Source of the DNA: Bacillota bacterium
GTDB lineage: Bacteria > Bacillota > Clostridia > Oscillospirales > Acutalibacteraceae
Direction of reading: 5' to 3'
DNA length: 64,000 bases
NCBI GenBank assembly: GCA_023412715.1
Contig: JAEZCC010000010.1
Coordinates: forward strand, 1 to 64,000
The notes under the pieces were generated by a model that worked only from the letters and a program-made list of their open reading frames with translations, was not told where the DNA came from and did not search any database. The first letter of the stretch is position 1; every line of letters starts with the position of its first letter. The position numbers were made by a program, and so were the translations under genes. Of the stretch, positions 43,709-51,742 are shown piece by piece.

Positions 43709-43830
43709 TTCAGCCGCGCAGTCGGGCAGATTGCCAGACTGTTTTGCAGCCGCGCGATTTCGCCGACCGCCTGCGGGGTGCAGATTTCGGTTTGCATCCC
43801 GCATTTGCGTTACATCAAGGAGGATGAAGA

Positions 43831-44556
43831 ATGAATCCGATTTTTGCCGCGCTGCCGATGGCTTTTTTTCAGGATATGGGGCATGAATTTTATCAGTCCC
43901 TGATTGAGAGCAACCGGTACGAGTACATCCTGATCGGTTTGGAGAATACGCTGATTCTTACCGTCTTTGCGGTTCTGATCGGCGTCCTGCTGGGGACGAT
44001 TGTCGCGCTGGTCAAGGTTGCCCATGTGGGAAAGCCGAAGAAGCTGCGCATTGCGAACGGGATCTGCACGCTATACCTTACCATTATCCGCGGGACGCCC
44101 GTCGTGGTGCAGCTGATGATTATGTATTACGTCATCCTTACGAGCGCCGACAAGATGGTTGCGGCCACTTTGGCGTTCGGCATCAACTCGGGGGCGTATG
44201 TCGCGGAGGTCATCCGCAGCGGCATCCTTTCCGTCGATCACGGGCAGATAGAGGCAGGCCGTTCCCTCGGCCTGAGCCAGCGGACGACCATGTTCAAGAT
44301 CGTGTTCCCGCAGGCGCTAAAAAACGTGCTTCCCGCTATCGGCAATGAATTCATCGCGCTTTTGAAAGAGACGTCCGTAGCCGGTTATATCGGTGTTCAG
44401 GACCTGACCAAGGGCGGCGATATCATCCGCAGCATCACATACCTTGCGTTTACTCCGCTGCTGACGACGGCCCTTGTGTACCTTGTCATCGTAATCGGCC
44501 TGACTGCGCTTCTTACGAAATTTGAAAGGAGGCTGCGTAGAAGTGATAACCGTTAA
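43831..44556 (+). CDS. Amino-acid ABC transporter permease
   Basis: Membrane subunit of the polar-amino-acid (His/Glu/Gln/Arg/opine) type. The 241-residue protein has about five membrane segments and the EAA loop (IEAGRSLGLSQRTTMFKIVFPQA) that docks the ATPase. AAGGAGG ribosome site. It overlaps the ATPase gene by 14 bases. Confidence 0.94.
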   Translation: MNPIFAALPMAFFQDMGHEFYQSLIESNRYEYILIGLENTLILTVFAVLIGVLLGTIVALVKVAHVGKPKKLRIANGICTLYLTIIRGTPVVVQLMIMYYVILTSADKMVAATLAFGINSGAYVAEVIRSGILSVDHGQIEAGRSLGLSQRTTMFKIVFPQALKNVLPAIGNEFIALLKETSVAGYIGVQDLTKGGDIIRSITYLAFTPLLTTALVYLVIVIGLTALLTKFERRLRRSDNR

Positions 44557-45277
44557 AGGCCTGAAAAAAAGCTTCCATACGCTCGACGGGGACGTTGAGG
44601 TTTTAAAGGGAATTGATCAGGAGATTGAAAAGGGCGAGAAGGTCGTCGTGGTCGGCCCGTCCGGCTCCGGCAAAAGCACCTTTCTGCGCTGTCTGAACCT
44701 GCTGGAGGAGCCTTCTGCCGGGGAGGTCTGGTTCGAGGGCCAGCAGATCAATCAGCCCGGGTGCGACATCGACGCGCTGCGCCGCAAAATGGGCATGGTG
44801 TTCCAGCATTTCAATCTCTTCCCGCATCTGACCGTCCGGCAGAACGTCACCCTTGCGCCGGTCAGCCTGAAGCTGAAAACACAGCGGGACGCCGACGAGC
44901 AGGCCCGGCAGCTTCTGGCGCGCGTCGGCCTTGCGGATAAGGCCGACGCCTACCCGGGGCAGCTTTCCGGCGGGCAGAAGCAGCGCATTGCCATTGTGCG
45001 CGCCCTCGCGATGGAGCCGGACGTGATGCTGTTCGACGAGCCCACGAGCGCCCTGGACCCCGAAATGGTCGGCGAGGTGCTTGCGGTCATGAAAGAGCTT
45101 GCGGACGACGGGATGACCATGATCGTCGTGACGCATGAAATGGGGTTTGCGCGCGAGGTCGCGACAAGGGTGCTGTTTATGTCCGACGGTCAGATTCTGG
45201 AAGAATCAAAGCCGGACGACTTTTTTGATCATCCCCGGAACCCGAGGCTCCAGGACTTTTTATCAAAAGTGCTTTAA
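44543..45277 (+). CDS. Amino-acid ABC transporter ATP-binding protein
   Basis: Energises the transporter. The 244-residue protein has Walker A GPSGSGKST, the Q-loop VFQHFNLFPH, signature LSGGQKQR, Walker B VMLFDEPTSALDPE and the H-loop VTHEMGFA, which is typical of the GlnQ/HisP group. GTG start at 44543, 10 bases after AAAGGAGG, inside the end of the permease gene. Confidence 0.95.
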   Translation: MITVKGLKKSFHTLDGDVEVLKGIDQEIEKGEKVVVVGPSGSGKSTFLRCLNLLEEPSAGEVWFEGQQINQPGCDIDALRRKMGMVFQHFNLFPHLTVRQNVTLAPVSLKLKTQRDADEQARQLLARVGLADKADAYPGQLSGGQKQRIAIVRALAMEPDVMLFDEPTSALDPEMVGEVLAVMKELADDGMTMIVVTHEMGFAREVATRVLFMSDGQILEESKPDDFFDHPRNPRLQDFLSKVL

Positions 45278-45349
45278 TTTTTCTCCCGGTCGTGCTACTA
45301 TAAGAATCAGCCTGAACCTGTCTTGCTGAGAAACCGGGGTGTTTAATCG

Positions 45350-46237
45350 GTGGCTGGAGCCATTTCCCATTATCTTTTGGCCCAAAGGGTGTTGAAAGAA
45401 TATCAGAAGTCCGGCGGCGAGCCCATTTGTCAATCCGCTTTTTGCTGGGGCGCGCAGGGGCCGGACTTTCTTTTTTACGATTTTCCGCCGCTTGGCCAGA
45501 GGCAGTGGCTTGCGGTGCTCGGCAGCCGGATGCATAAGGGGGACCCGAGCGAGCTTTTTTCCGCTATGCGCAGCTATTGCGCCGGCAGGCCCCGGGACGT
45601 CGTCTCCCGGTCTTACCTGTTCGGCTTTTTATGCCACTACAGCCTGGACCGGAACGTGCACCCCTATGTGTACGCGCAGATACGGGAACTGAAAAAGCTT
45701 TATCCGGATCGCCCCGGCGTCTTTCTCCACAGCCAGATCGAAACGGCCCTGGACAACATTACGCTCCGCTTTGAAAGCGGCGATCTGCCGACTTCGTTCG
45801 ACCTCAAGAAAACGGTGCCGAAGGATCCGGAAGTTCAGAAACAGATTGCCGCGCTATACGCCTTCGTCTTCCGCAAGCTTTACGGCAGGCAGCAAGACGA
45901 GGCCGGGGTCCTCGCCGCCATGCGCCACTGCCGTCTTGCGGGCCGCCTGCAGAACGACAGGACCGGCTTCAAAAAGACGTTTTTCCAATCGGTGGAGGGC
46001 CGCCTCCATAAATATTATCTTTCCTGCTTTTTTCACGGCATGATGGAGGACGACGATTACGACTATGCGAATATTTCCGGCGCTCCGTGGGCCTGGCCGC
46101 CCGCGGCGCCCCGTCCCCGCACCGAGACTTACCTTGACCTTTACCGGCAGTCTGCGGCGGAAAGCCTTGATTTCATCAGCCGGTTCTTTTCCGTGGAACA
46201 TTATGATTCCTTTACCGACCATATTCCATTTTCATAA
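45350..46237 (+). CDS. Zinc-dependent phospholipase C-like protein (PF00882 type)
   Basis: The 295-residue protein begins MAGAISHYLLAQRVL and has spaced His/Asp residues (GAQGPDFLFYD, then FLCHYSLDRNVHPY, then HSQIE) that resemble the metal ligands of zinc-dependent phospholipase C folds. Unlike secreted enzymes it has no signal peptide, so a cytoplasmic role is likely and lipase activity is unproven. GTG start with GGGGTG. luxS follows after 12 bases. Confidence 0.78.
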   Translation: MAGAISHYLLAQRVLKEYQKSGGEPICQSAFCWGAQGPDFLFYDFPPLGQRQWLAVLGSRMHKGDPSELFSAMRSYCAGRPRDVVSRSYLFGFLCHYSLDRNVHPYVYAQIRELKKLYPDRPGVFLHSQIETALDNITLRFESGDLPTSFDLKKTVPKDPEVQKQIAALYAFVFRKLYGRQQDEAGVLAAMRHCRLAGRLQNDRTGFKKTFFQSVEGRLHKYYLSCFFHGMMEDDDYDYANISGAPWAWPPAAPRPRTETYLDLYRQSAAESLDFISRFFSVEHYDSFTDHIPFS

Positions 46238-46249
46238 GGAGTGAGCATT

Positions 46250-46711
46250 ATGATGAAGCGCATTGCCAGTTTCAGCGTCGACCACACCAAGCTGGTCCCG
46301 GGGATCTATCTTTCCCGCGTGGACGGCGACATCGTTACCTACGACATTCGGATGCGCAAGCCGAACACGCCGCCTTACCTTGAAAACGCCGCGCTGCATA
46401 CCATAGAGCACCTGTTCGCCACGTTCGCCCGCAATTCGGGGTACGCCGACCGGGTGATTTATTTCGGGCCTATGGGGTGCCGCACGGGCTTCTACTTCCT
46501 TCTGCGGGACGTAGACAAAGACGAGGCCGTAAAGCTGATCATCCGCATTTTCCGTCAGATTGCGGAGTACGGCGGGCCGATTCCGGGAGCGGCCCTGGAA
46601 GAGTGCGGCAACTGCCTTGAGCACGATCTGCAGGGCGCCGCGCGCGAAGCAAAGAATTTTCTTCCCGTGATTCAGGACTGGAACAGTGAAAAGCTGAAGT
46701 ATCCCTCCTGA
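46250..46711 (+). CDS. luxS: S-ribosylhomocysteine lyase
   Basis: Cleaves S-ribosylhomocysteine to homocysteine and the AI-2 precursor DPD, recycling methyl-donor by-products. The 153-residue protein has metal ligands H50 and H54 (HTIEH) and C122 (ECGNC), with catalytic C77 in GCRTGFY. ATG at 46250 has AAGGAG 8 bases upstream; the GTG at 46241 overlaps that site. No other methyl-cycle genes are adjacent. Confidence 0.96.
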   Translation: MMKRIASFSVDHTKLVPGIYLSRVDGDIVTYDIRMRKPNTPPYLENAALHTIEHLFATFARNSGYADRVIYFGPMGCRTGFYFLLRDVDKDEAVKLIIRIFRQIAEYGGPIPGAALEECGNCLEHDLQGAAREAKNFLPVIQDWNSEKLKYPS

Positions 46712-46749
46712 ATCTTTCAGGCTGCGTCTGAAAAAATCCTGCTTAAGGG

Positions 46750-46778
46750 TTGCAAAATTGTTATGTTTGTTATATGAT
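46750..46778 (+). promoter_or_regulatory. Promoter of the M23 peptidase gene
   Basis: TTGCAA, 17 bases, TATGAT, 59 bases before the ATG. Confidence 0.7.
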
Positions 46779-46837
46779 AGGTCTATCATTATTACAAGTT
46801 TGTAACATTTTGCGATTCGTTAGAAAGGTTATTTGCG

Positions 46838-48547
46838 ATGCAGCGGCAATTTTTTTCCATCAGAGCCTTGGTGCGGCATTCGACGGATTTCTGCGCTGTT
46901 CTTCACATCCGTTGGTGCCGCTTTTTATATATTGTGGGCATTCAGACTCTTCGGGTCTGCAAACGCCTGAACAGGCGGCTGCGGCATGCGTTTCGGCCTG
47001 TCGCCTCGGCGGCGGCAGCGGTTTATTTACAGACGGCCGGAAAGCGGCTTCGCAGGCTGCGGCAGGAGCTGCTCGCCGCCCGCGCGGCTTTTTCAAGATT
47101 CCGCGCCGTTTTTTCGCGTCCGCGGCATACCGGGTTTCTGCAGGCTCTGAGGGAATATTCCCGCTTTACGCACCGGGGCGCCGGGCTTCACCGTGAATTT
47201 CTGTCTTCCGTTTTCCACTTCACCCTTGCCGCCGCATCGGTCCTTTTGCTTGTTTTGACCGCGCACCGCTGGAACACGATGAGCTTCGGCCTGGTCCTGA
47301 CCAATCAGGGGCAGCAGATTGCCGCCATTCAGAACGAAAGCGTTTATGAGCAGGCCACGGAAATGGTCAACCAGCGCATGGTGCACGACACGGCGCAGAA
47401 ATCCTCGGAAATCAAATTTGCGCCGAGCTTCCGGCTTACCGCCGGGAAGGCCGATTATCTCACCCCCAACTCGGTGTGCGATCTGCTGATCCGGCAGTCC
47501 GACGGCATCATAGAAGAGGCGAGCGGCCTTTATATGGACGGCGAGCTGGTGGGCGCCGTGAAGAGCGGCGCGGACCTGCGGTATATTCTGGACGGAATCC
47601 TGAACGCCGCGCGCGGGAACGACCCGAACGTGAAGGCCCAGTTTACAAAGAACGTCGAGATTGTGAGCGGCCTTTTCCCGACCATGTCGATCATCAGCAC
47701 GGACTCCATGCAAAAGCTGGTGGGGGGCACCTCGAAGGCCGCCGTGACCTACACGGTCCGTCCGGGCGACACGGCCACCTCCATTGCGGGCGCGAACCAC
47801 ACCACGGTCGCGGAACTGAATAAGATCAACAACAACCAACTGGGGGATATGCTGCATCCGGGCGACCTGATTAACCTGGAGCGTGCGGTCCCCACGCTGG
47901 AAGTGGAACTGGTCAAAACGGTGACCTACGACGTTGAGATTCCCTACACCACCGTGACGCGCGAGGACGACACCCGTTACACCGATTATACCAAAGTGGT
48001 TACGGAAGGCGTAAACGGAAAGCAGCGTCTTACGGACCAGGTCCACACGGTAAACGGCGCGGAAACCTCGCGGATTAACCTTTCCGCCACGGTGCTTCAG
48101 CAGCCTGTCGACAAGGTCGTTTTAACCGGCACGAAAAAGAGGCCGCAGAACGAGACCGGCGTCGCCAGCGGAAAGTTTATGTGGCCGGTGCCGTCGCTTC
48201 ATACCATTACGACTTATTTCACATGGCGGTGGGGCGCTTTCCACACCGGTATCGACATTTCGGGATCCGGCGCGTACGGCAGGACAATCGTCGCCTCCGA
48301 CGGAGGAGTGGTCACCCTGGCCGGTCCGAACGACGGGTACGGGAACTGCATCATCATCAGCCACGGCAACGGATACAGCACGCTTTACGGCCACTGCAGC
48401 AAGATTCTGGTCACGGCGGGGCAGAGCGTTTCCAAAGGGCAGGCTATCGGCAGGGTGGGGAGCACGGGAAATTCAACCGGGCCGCACTGCCATTTTGAAG
48501 TGATCAAGAACGGAACGAAAGTGAATCCGTTACAATATGTGTCGTAG
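46838..48547 (+). CDS. Membrane-anchored M23 endopeptidase with LysM and G5 domains
   Basis: Probable peptidoglycan endopeptidase. The 569-residue protein has a 125-residue, very Arg-rich cytoplasmic N-terminus, one membrane segment (~126-145), an extracellular linker domain, a LysM (~304-350, TVRPGDTATSIA), a G5 domain (~352-430) and the M23 domain (~450-569) with metal ligands in HTGIDISG and HCHFE. Layout matches clostridial envelope or spore-cortex M23 proteins apart from the long basic N-terminus. ATG after AAAGG. Confidence 0.9.
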   Translation: MQRQFFSIRALVRHSTDFCAVLHIRWCRFLYIVGIQTLRVCKRLNRRLRHAFRPVASAAAAVYLQTAGKRLRRLRQELLAARAAFSRFRAVFSRPRHTGFLQALREYSRFTHRGAGLHREFLSSVFHFTLAAASVLLLVLTAHRWNTMSFGLVLTNQGQQIAAIQNESVYEQATEMVNQRMVHDTAQKSSEIKFAPSFRLTAGKADYLTPNSVCDLLIRQSDGIIEEASGLYMDGELVGAVKSGADLRYILDGILNAARGNDPNVKAQFTKNVEIVSGLFPTMSIISTDSMQKLVGGTSKAAVTYTVRPGDTATSIAGANHTTVAELNKINNNQLGDMLHPGDLINLERAVPTLEVELVKTVTYDVEIPYTTVTREDDTRYTDYTKVVTEGVNGKQRLTDQVHTVNGAETSRINLSATVLQQPVDKVVLTGTKKRPQNETGVASGKFMWPVPSLHTITTYFTWRWGAFHTGIDISGSGAYGRTIVASDGGVVTLAGPNDGYGNCIIISHGNGYSTLYGHCSKILVTAGQSVSKGQAIGRVGSTGNSTGPHCHFEVIKNGTKVNPLQYVS

Positions 48548-48604
48548 AGATTTCAGCGGGATGAAAAAATATTGAACAAAAGTGATTTCATCTTTTGATT
48601 GATG

Positions 48605-48633
48605 TTGACTTTTTCTTTTTTGTGTATTATTAT
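48605..48633 (+). promoter_or_regulatory. Promoter of the putative orphan RNA
   Basis: TTGACT, 17 bases, TATTAT, in a markedly AT-rich stretch after the M23 gene. Confidence 0.65.
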
Positions 48634-48638
48634 CATTA

Positions 48639-48795
48639 GGAACGTTGAAAAGCAGTGTGAAAGCGGTTTTACCCGGCGGCAGCATATTGTTTCCGTATGA
48701 CGGAAGGCCCCGGGTTTCGTTCTTTATAACCACAATGAATGGTAATACGGACTGCCATATGCAATTGCATAAAAGCATTTGCCGTATGTTTTTTA
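48639..48795 (+). ncRNA. Candidate structured small RNA, about 160 bases
   Basis: Bounded by a promoter at 48605-48633 and a terminator at 48745-48795, with no ORF bearing a ribosome site at a usable distance. AGGAACG (48638-48644) pairs with CGTTCTT (48718-48724); inside it ACCCGG (48671-48676) pairs with CCGGGT (48710-48715) and TTCCGT pairs with ACGGAA. A terminator stem follows. It does not match 6S, tmRNA, SRP RNA, RNase P or a riboswitch that I can recall. It may be a trans-acting RNA or an attenuator leader for murA. Confidence 0.45.
48745..48795 (+). terminator. Terminator of the candidate small RNA
   Basis: ATACGG pairs with CCGTAT across a 31-base loop that itself contains ATGCAATTGCAT; G and TTTTTT follow. 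It lies 134 bases before the murA start. Confidence 0.65.
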
Positions 48796-48883
48796 TTGTC
48801 TGTTTTAACTTTTTTTACTTTGTATTTTGCAAGTAATTTCAAACCGTTTTCTTGACTGCGGCGCTAAATATTTCGTGAAAACT

Positions 48884-48892
48884 TGTTATAAT
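48884..48892 (+). promoter_or_regulatory. Extended -10 promoter of murA
   Basis: TGTTATAAT is an extended -10 (TGnTATAAT); no good -35 is visible 17 bases upstream. It lies 37 bases before the TTG start. Confidence 0.6.
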
Positions 48893-48928
48893 AGTAATGC
48901 TTGATTTTTAGAAATGGAGCGTACCGCA

Positions 48929-50212
48929 TTGGACAAATTTGTTATTAAGGGCGGTTGCCGCCTGCAGGGCGAAGTCAATATCAGCGGTGCAAAAAACGCT
49001 GCGATTGCAATCATACCGGCGGCTATTTTGTCTGACGGCATCTGCAGAATTGAAAATATCCCGGATATTACCGACGTGACTTCCATTACCAGAATCCTGT
49101 ATGACATGGGGGCAAAAATCCGCAGCATCAATCGCTCGACCATCGAGATCGATCCGTCTTCGATCAGAACGTATATCGCCTCGGAAGAACTTGCGCGGCA
49201 TATGAGGGGTTCCTACTATCTGCTCGGCGCACTGTTGGGGAAATTTCACCATGCGGTCGTTACCATGCCCGGCGGCTGTGACTTCGGCGTCAGGCCGATT
49301 GATCAGCACCTGAAAGGATTTGCCGCTCTGGGTGCAAAACACCGCTTGGAAGGCGGCATGGTCGACGTCTATGCGGACAGGCTGGTCGGCAGCCATATTT
49401 ACCTCGACGTGGTGTCGGTGGGGGCGACCGCCAATATCATTCTGGCCGCAGTCAAAGCCGAGGGGACGACTGTAATCGAGAATGCGGCGAAGGAACCGCA
49501 CATTGTGGATTTGGCGAACTTCCTGAACTCCATGGGTGCGGATATCCGCGGAGCCGGGACGGACGTCATAAAGGTCTGCGGCGTCCAGCACCTGGACGGG
49601 ACAAGTTATTCCATTATTCCGGACCCGATTGAAGCCGGCACCTATATGGTGGCCGCCGCCGCGACCGGGGGCGACGTTCTGGTCAAAAACGTCATTCCGA
49701 AGCATTTGGAATCCATTTCTGCAAAGCTGGAAGAAATGGGCGTTGAATTGACCGAATTCGATGATTCCATCCGCGTTGCCCGCAATCAAAAGCTGAACAA
49801 ATGCAACATCAAGACAATGCCGCACCCGGGCTTCCCGACGGATATGCAGCCGCAGATTGCGGTGCTGCTGTCGCTTGCCGAGGGGACCAGCATCATAAAC
49901 GAAAGCGTGTGGGACAACCGTTTCCGCTATGTGGAGGAATTGAAGCGCATGGGGGCGCAGATTTCGGTCGACGGCAAGCTGGCCGTCGTCGAGGGCGTCG
50001 ATCACTTGGATGCCGCGCCGGTCAAGGCCACCGATCTGCGCGCGGGCGCTGCGCTGGTCATCGCGGCTCTGTGTGCCCGCGGAACAACCCAGATTGAAAA
50101 TATCCGGCAGATTGAGCGCGGATATGAAAATATCGACTTGAAGCTTCAGAGTCTCGGCGCCGATATCCGCCGCGTCCCGATTCCCGAGCAGGAAACGGCG
50201 CAGGCAATCTGA
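48929..50212 (+). CDS. murA: UDP-N-acetylglucosamine 1-carboxyvinyltransferase
   Basis: Catalyses the first committed step of peptidoglycan synthesis. The 427-residue protein has the N-terminal GGCRLQGEVNISGAKNAA motif and the active-site Cys at about 117 (MPGGCDFG), which implies fosfomycin sensitivity by this target. I chose the TTG at 48929, 9 bases after GGAG; the ATG at 48914 has no ribosome site. The next gene (MBL hydrolase) follows after 53 bases. Confidence 0.95.
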   Translation: MDKFVIKGGCRLQGEVNISGAKNAAIAIIPAAILSDGICRIENIPDITDVTSITRILYDMGAKIRSINRSTIEIDPSSIRTYIASEELARHMRGSYYLLGALLGKFHHAVVTMPGGCDFGVRPIDQHLKGFAALGAKHRLEGGMVDVYADRLVGSHIYLDVVSVGATANIILAAVKAEGTTVIENAAKEPHIVDLANFLNSMGADIRGAGTDVIKVCGVQHLDGTSYSIIPDPIEAGTYMVAAAATGGDVLVKNVIPKHLESISAKLEEMGVELTEFDDSIRVARNQKLNKCNIKTMPHPGFPTDMQPQIAVLLSLAEGTSIINESVWDNRFRYVEELKRMGAQISVDGKLAVVEGVDHLDAAPVKATDLRAGAALVIAALCARGTTQIENIRQIERGYENIDLKLQSLGADIRRVPIPEQETAQAI

Positions 50213-50265
50213 CAGTTTGGGGACCGGCGTTTGCCGTCCCCTTTTGCATAGGGAAAGGAACCGAG

Positions 50266-51060
50266 ATGGCGAGACTTTGTCCGCTTTTCAGCGGAAGCAG
50301 CGGGAACTGCTATTACATAGGTTCGGGCGAAGAGGGGATCCTGGTAGACATCGGGCGCTCGGCCAAACAGGTTACGGCAAGGCTGGAGCAATGCAGTATT
50401 TCCACGGATGCCGTGAAGGCCGTTTTTATCACGCATGAACACGCAGACCATGTGGCGGGGCTGCGTGTTTTCGCGTCCCGGTATCATCTGCCCGTCTATG
50501 CGTCGCCCGGCACTCTTAGCGCCCTCGGCGGCATGGGGTGCCTTTCCGAAAAATTTCAATCCTCGGTGATTGAAAGCTCAGGCGTGGAATGTGCCGGGAT
50601 GCGGATTGTGCCGTTCCCGCTTTCCCATGACAGCGCCGAATGCGTCGGGTACCGCATCCTCACGCAGGACGGGCGTTCCGTCGCGCTTTCCACCGATCTG
50701 GGGTATCTTTCGGAAAAAGTGCAGGCGGAGCTGACCGGCGCGGATTTTGTCGTGCTGGAGTCCAATCATGACATCGGCATGCTGGAAAACGGTCCTTATC
50801 CTTATCCGCTCAAGAAGCGCATCCTTTCCGCCATCGGGCATCTCTCCAATGCGGACTGCGCGGCGGAGCTGAGCAGGCTGGCCCGGCACGGGACCACGCG
50901 TTTTCTGCTCGCCCACCTGAGCGCCGAGAACAACACGCCGGAGCTTGCGTACCAGACGTCGCTGTGCTCTCTGAACCTGAACGGCTTCAAACAGGACAGG
51001 GATTTCCAGCTTTTTGTCGCTCCCCGCGAAAACGTGAGCGGAGCTTCCGTCTTTTTCTGA
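50266..51060 (+). CDS. MBL-fold hydrolase of the WalJ (YycJ) type
   Basis: The 264-residue metallo-beta-lactamase-fold protein has the core THEHADHVAGL (~58-68) and a further conserved Asp/His set (STDLGYLS, then ESNHD). The start MARLCPLFSGSSGNC is characteristic of YycJ/WalJ, linked elsewhere to the WalRK cell-wall two-component system and to nuclease activity. No WalRK genes are here; it follows murA instead. AAAGGAA ribosome site. Ends at a shared terminator. Confidence 0.87.
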   Translation: MARLCPLFSGSSGNCYYIGSGEEGILVDIGRSAKQVTARLEQCSISTDAVKAVFITHEHADHVAGLRVFASRYHLPVYASPGTLSALGGMGCLSEKFQSSVIESSGVECAGMRIVPFPLSHDSAECVGYRILTQDGRSVALSTDLGYLSEKVQAELTGADFVVLESNHDIGMLENGPYPYPLKKRILSAIGHLSNADCAAELSRLARHGTTRFLLAHLSAENNTPELAYQTSLCSLNLNGFKQDRDFQLFVAPRENVSGASVFF

Positions 51061-51088
51061 ACCATGCTCCGCGCGACCGTAATGATGC

Positions 51089-51120
51089 AAAAAAGCTCCT
51101 GCAGATGCAGGAGCTTTTTT
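51089..51120. terminator. Bidirectional terminator between the WalJ-like gene and the ATPase operon
   Basis: A perfect 14-bp stem (AAAAAAGCTCCTGC with its complement) and AGAT loop. It reads as a T-tailed hairpin on both strands and overlaps the stop codon of the ATPase D subunit. Confidence 0.93.
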
Positions 51121-51742
51121 ATGCGAGCCGTTCTTGCTTTTGTTTTTTTATGATCTTCAGCCGCGAAAACTCTTCGCGGTCTTTTTCTTCCAGGGCGTTT
51201 GTAATGAGCCTTACATTCGCCTCGAATTTCGGAATCATAATGTTTTTCAGGGCATTGGCGCGCCTCTGTGTCTTTTTCACCGCGTCGGCCAGGCGGTAGA
51301 CGCTGTTCTCGACTTCCGCCAGCTCGGCAGTCAGGCGCTTGACCTCCATAAACTTCTGGTAGGCCTGGTCGAGCAGGATGTTGGAGGAGTACAGGCCGAA
51401 CGGGGCGGTGGGTGTCTTCGATTCTTCCAGGGAAACCATGGGAATCTCGACGCCCATCACGCTGCGGTACGCGACGTTCAGGCCATTTTCAATGGGCACG
51501 GTCTCGGAGAATTCTTTGCAGATGCCAAGGGAGATGTTCGCGCGCTGCAGCATGGCATAGGCTTCCGCATAGGTCTTGTCGATTTTGCCCTGGATTTTCG
51601 TAGCGCGGTCGATCAGCGACATCATTTCACGGATGAGGATATTCCGCTTCCTGTCCAGAAGGTCGAAACCGGTGCGGGAAAGCTCGAGGGACTTTTTCGA
51701 CGCAAGCAGATTTCCTTTGGTTGGAACGATCTGTTCACTCAA
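51119..51742 (-). CDS. V-type ATP synthase/ATPase subunit D (central stalk)
   Basis: Rotor axle linking the A/B ring to the membrane ring. The 207-residue coiled-coil protein starts SEQIVPTKGNLLASKKSLELSR, with long N- and C-terminal helices, as in archaeal and bacterial V/A-type D. TTG start, 8 bases after GGAGG, overlapping the end of the B gene by 8 bases. Last gene of the operon. Confidence 0.93.
   Translation of the reverse strand: MSEQIVPTKGNLLASKKSLELSRTGFDLLDRKRNILIREMMSLIDRATKIQGKIDKTYAEAYAMLQRANISLGICKEFSETVPIENGLNVAYRSVMGVEIPMVSLEESKTPTAPFGLYSSNILLDQAYQKFMEVKRLTAELAEVENSVYRLADAVKKTQRRANALKNIMIPKFEANVRLITNALEEKDREEFSRLKIIKKQKQERLA

Noticed and set aside
43606..43827. 73-codon open frame in the ABC operon gap
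   Set aside because: No separate ribosome site, starts right at the previous stop, and covers the hairpin. The sequence looks non-coding.
48639..48795. 6S RNA identity for the candidate small RNA
   Set aside because: No long closing stem between the 5' and 3' ends and no central open bubble as expected for 6S RNA.
48645..48836. TTG-started 63-codon frame in the putative small RNA
   Set aside because: AGGA is only 3 bases from the TTG, the frame crosses the terminator at 48745-48795, and the C-terminus is a Phe-rich T-tract translation.
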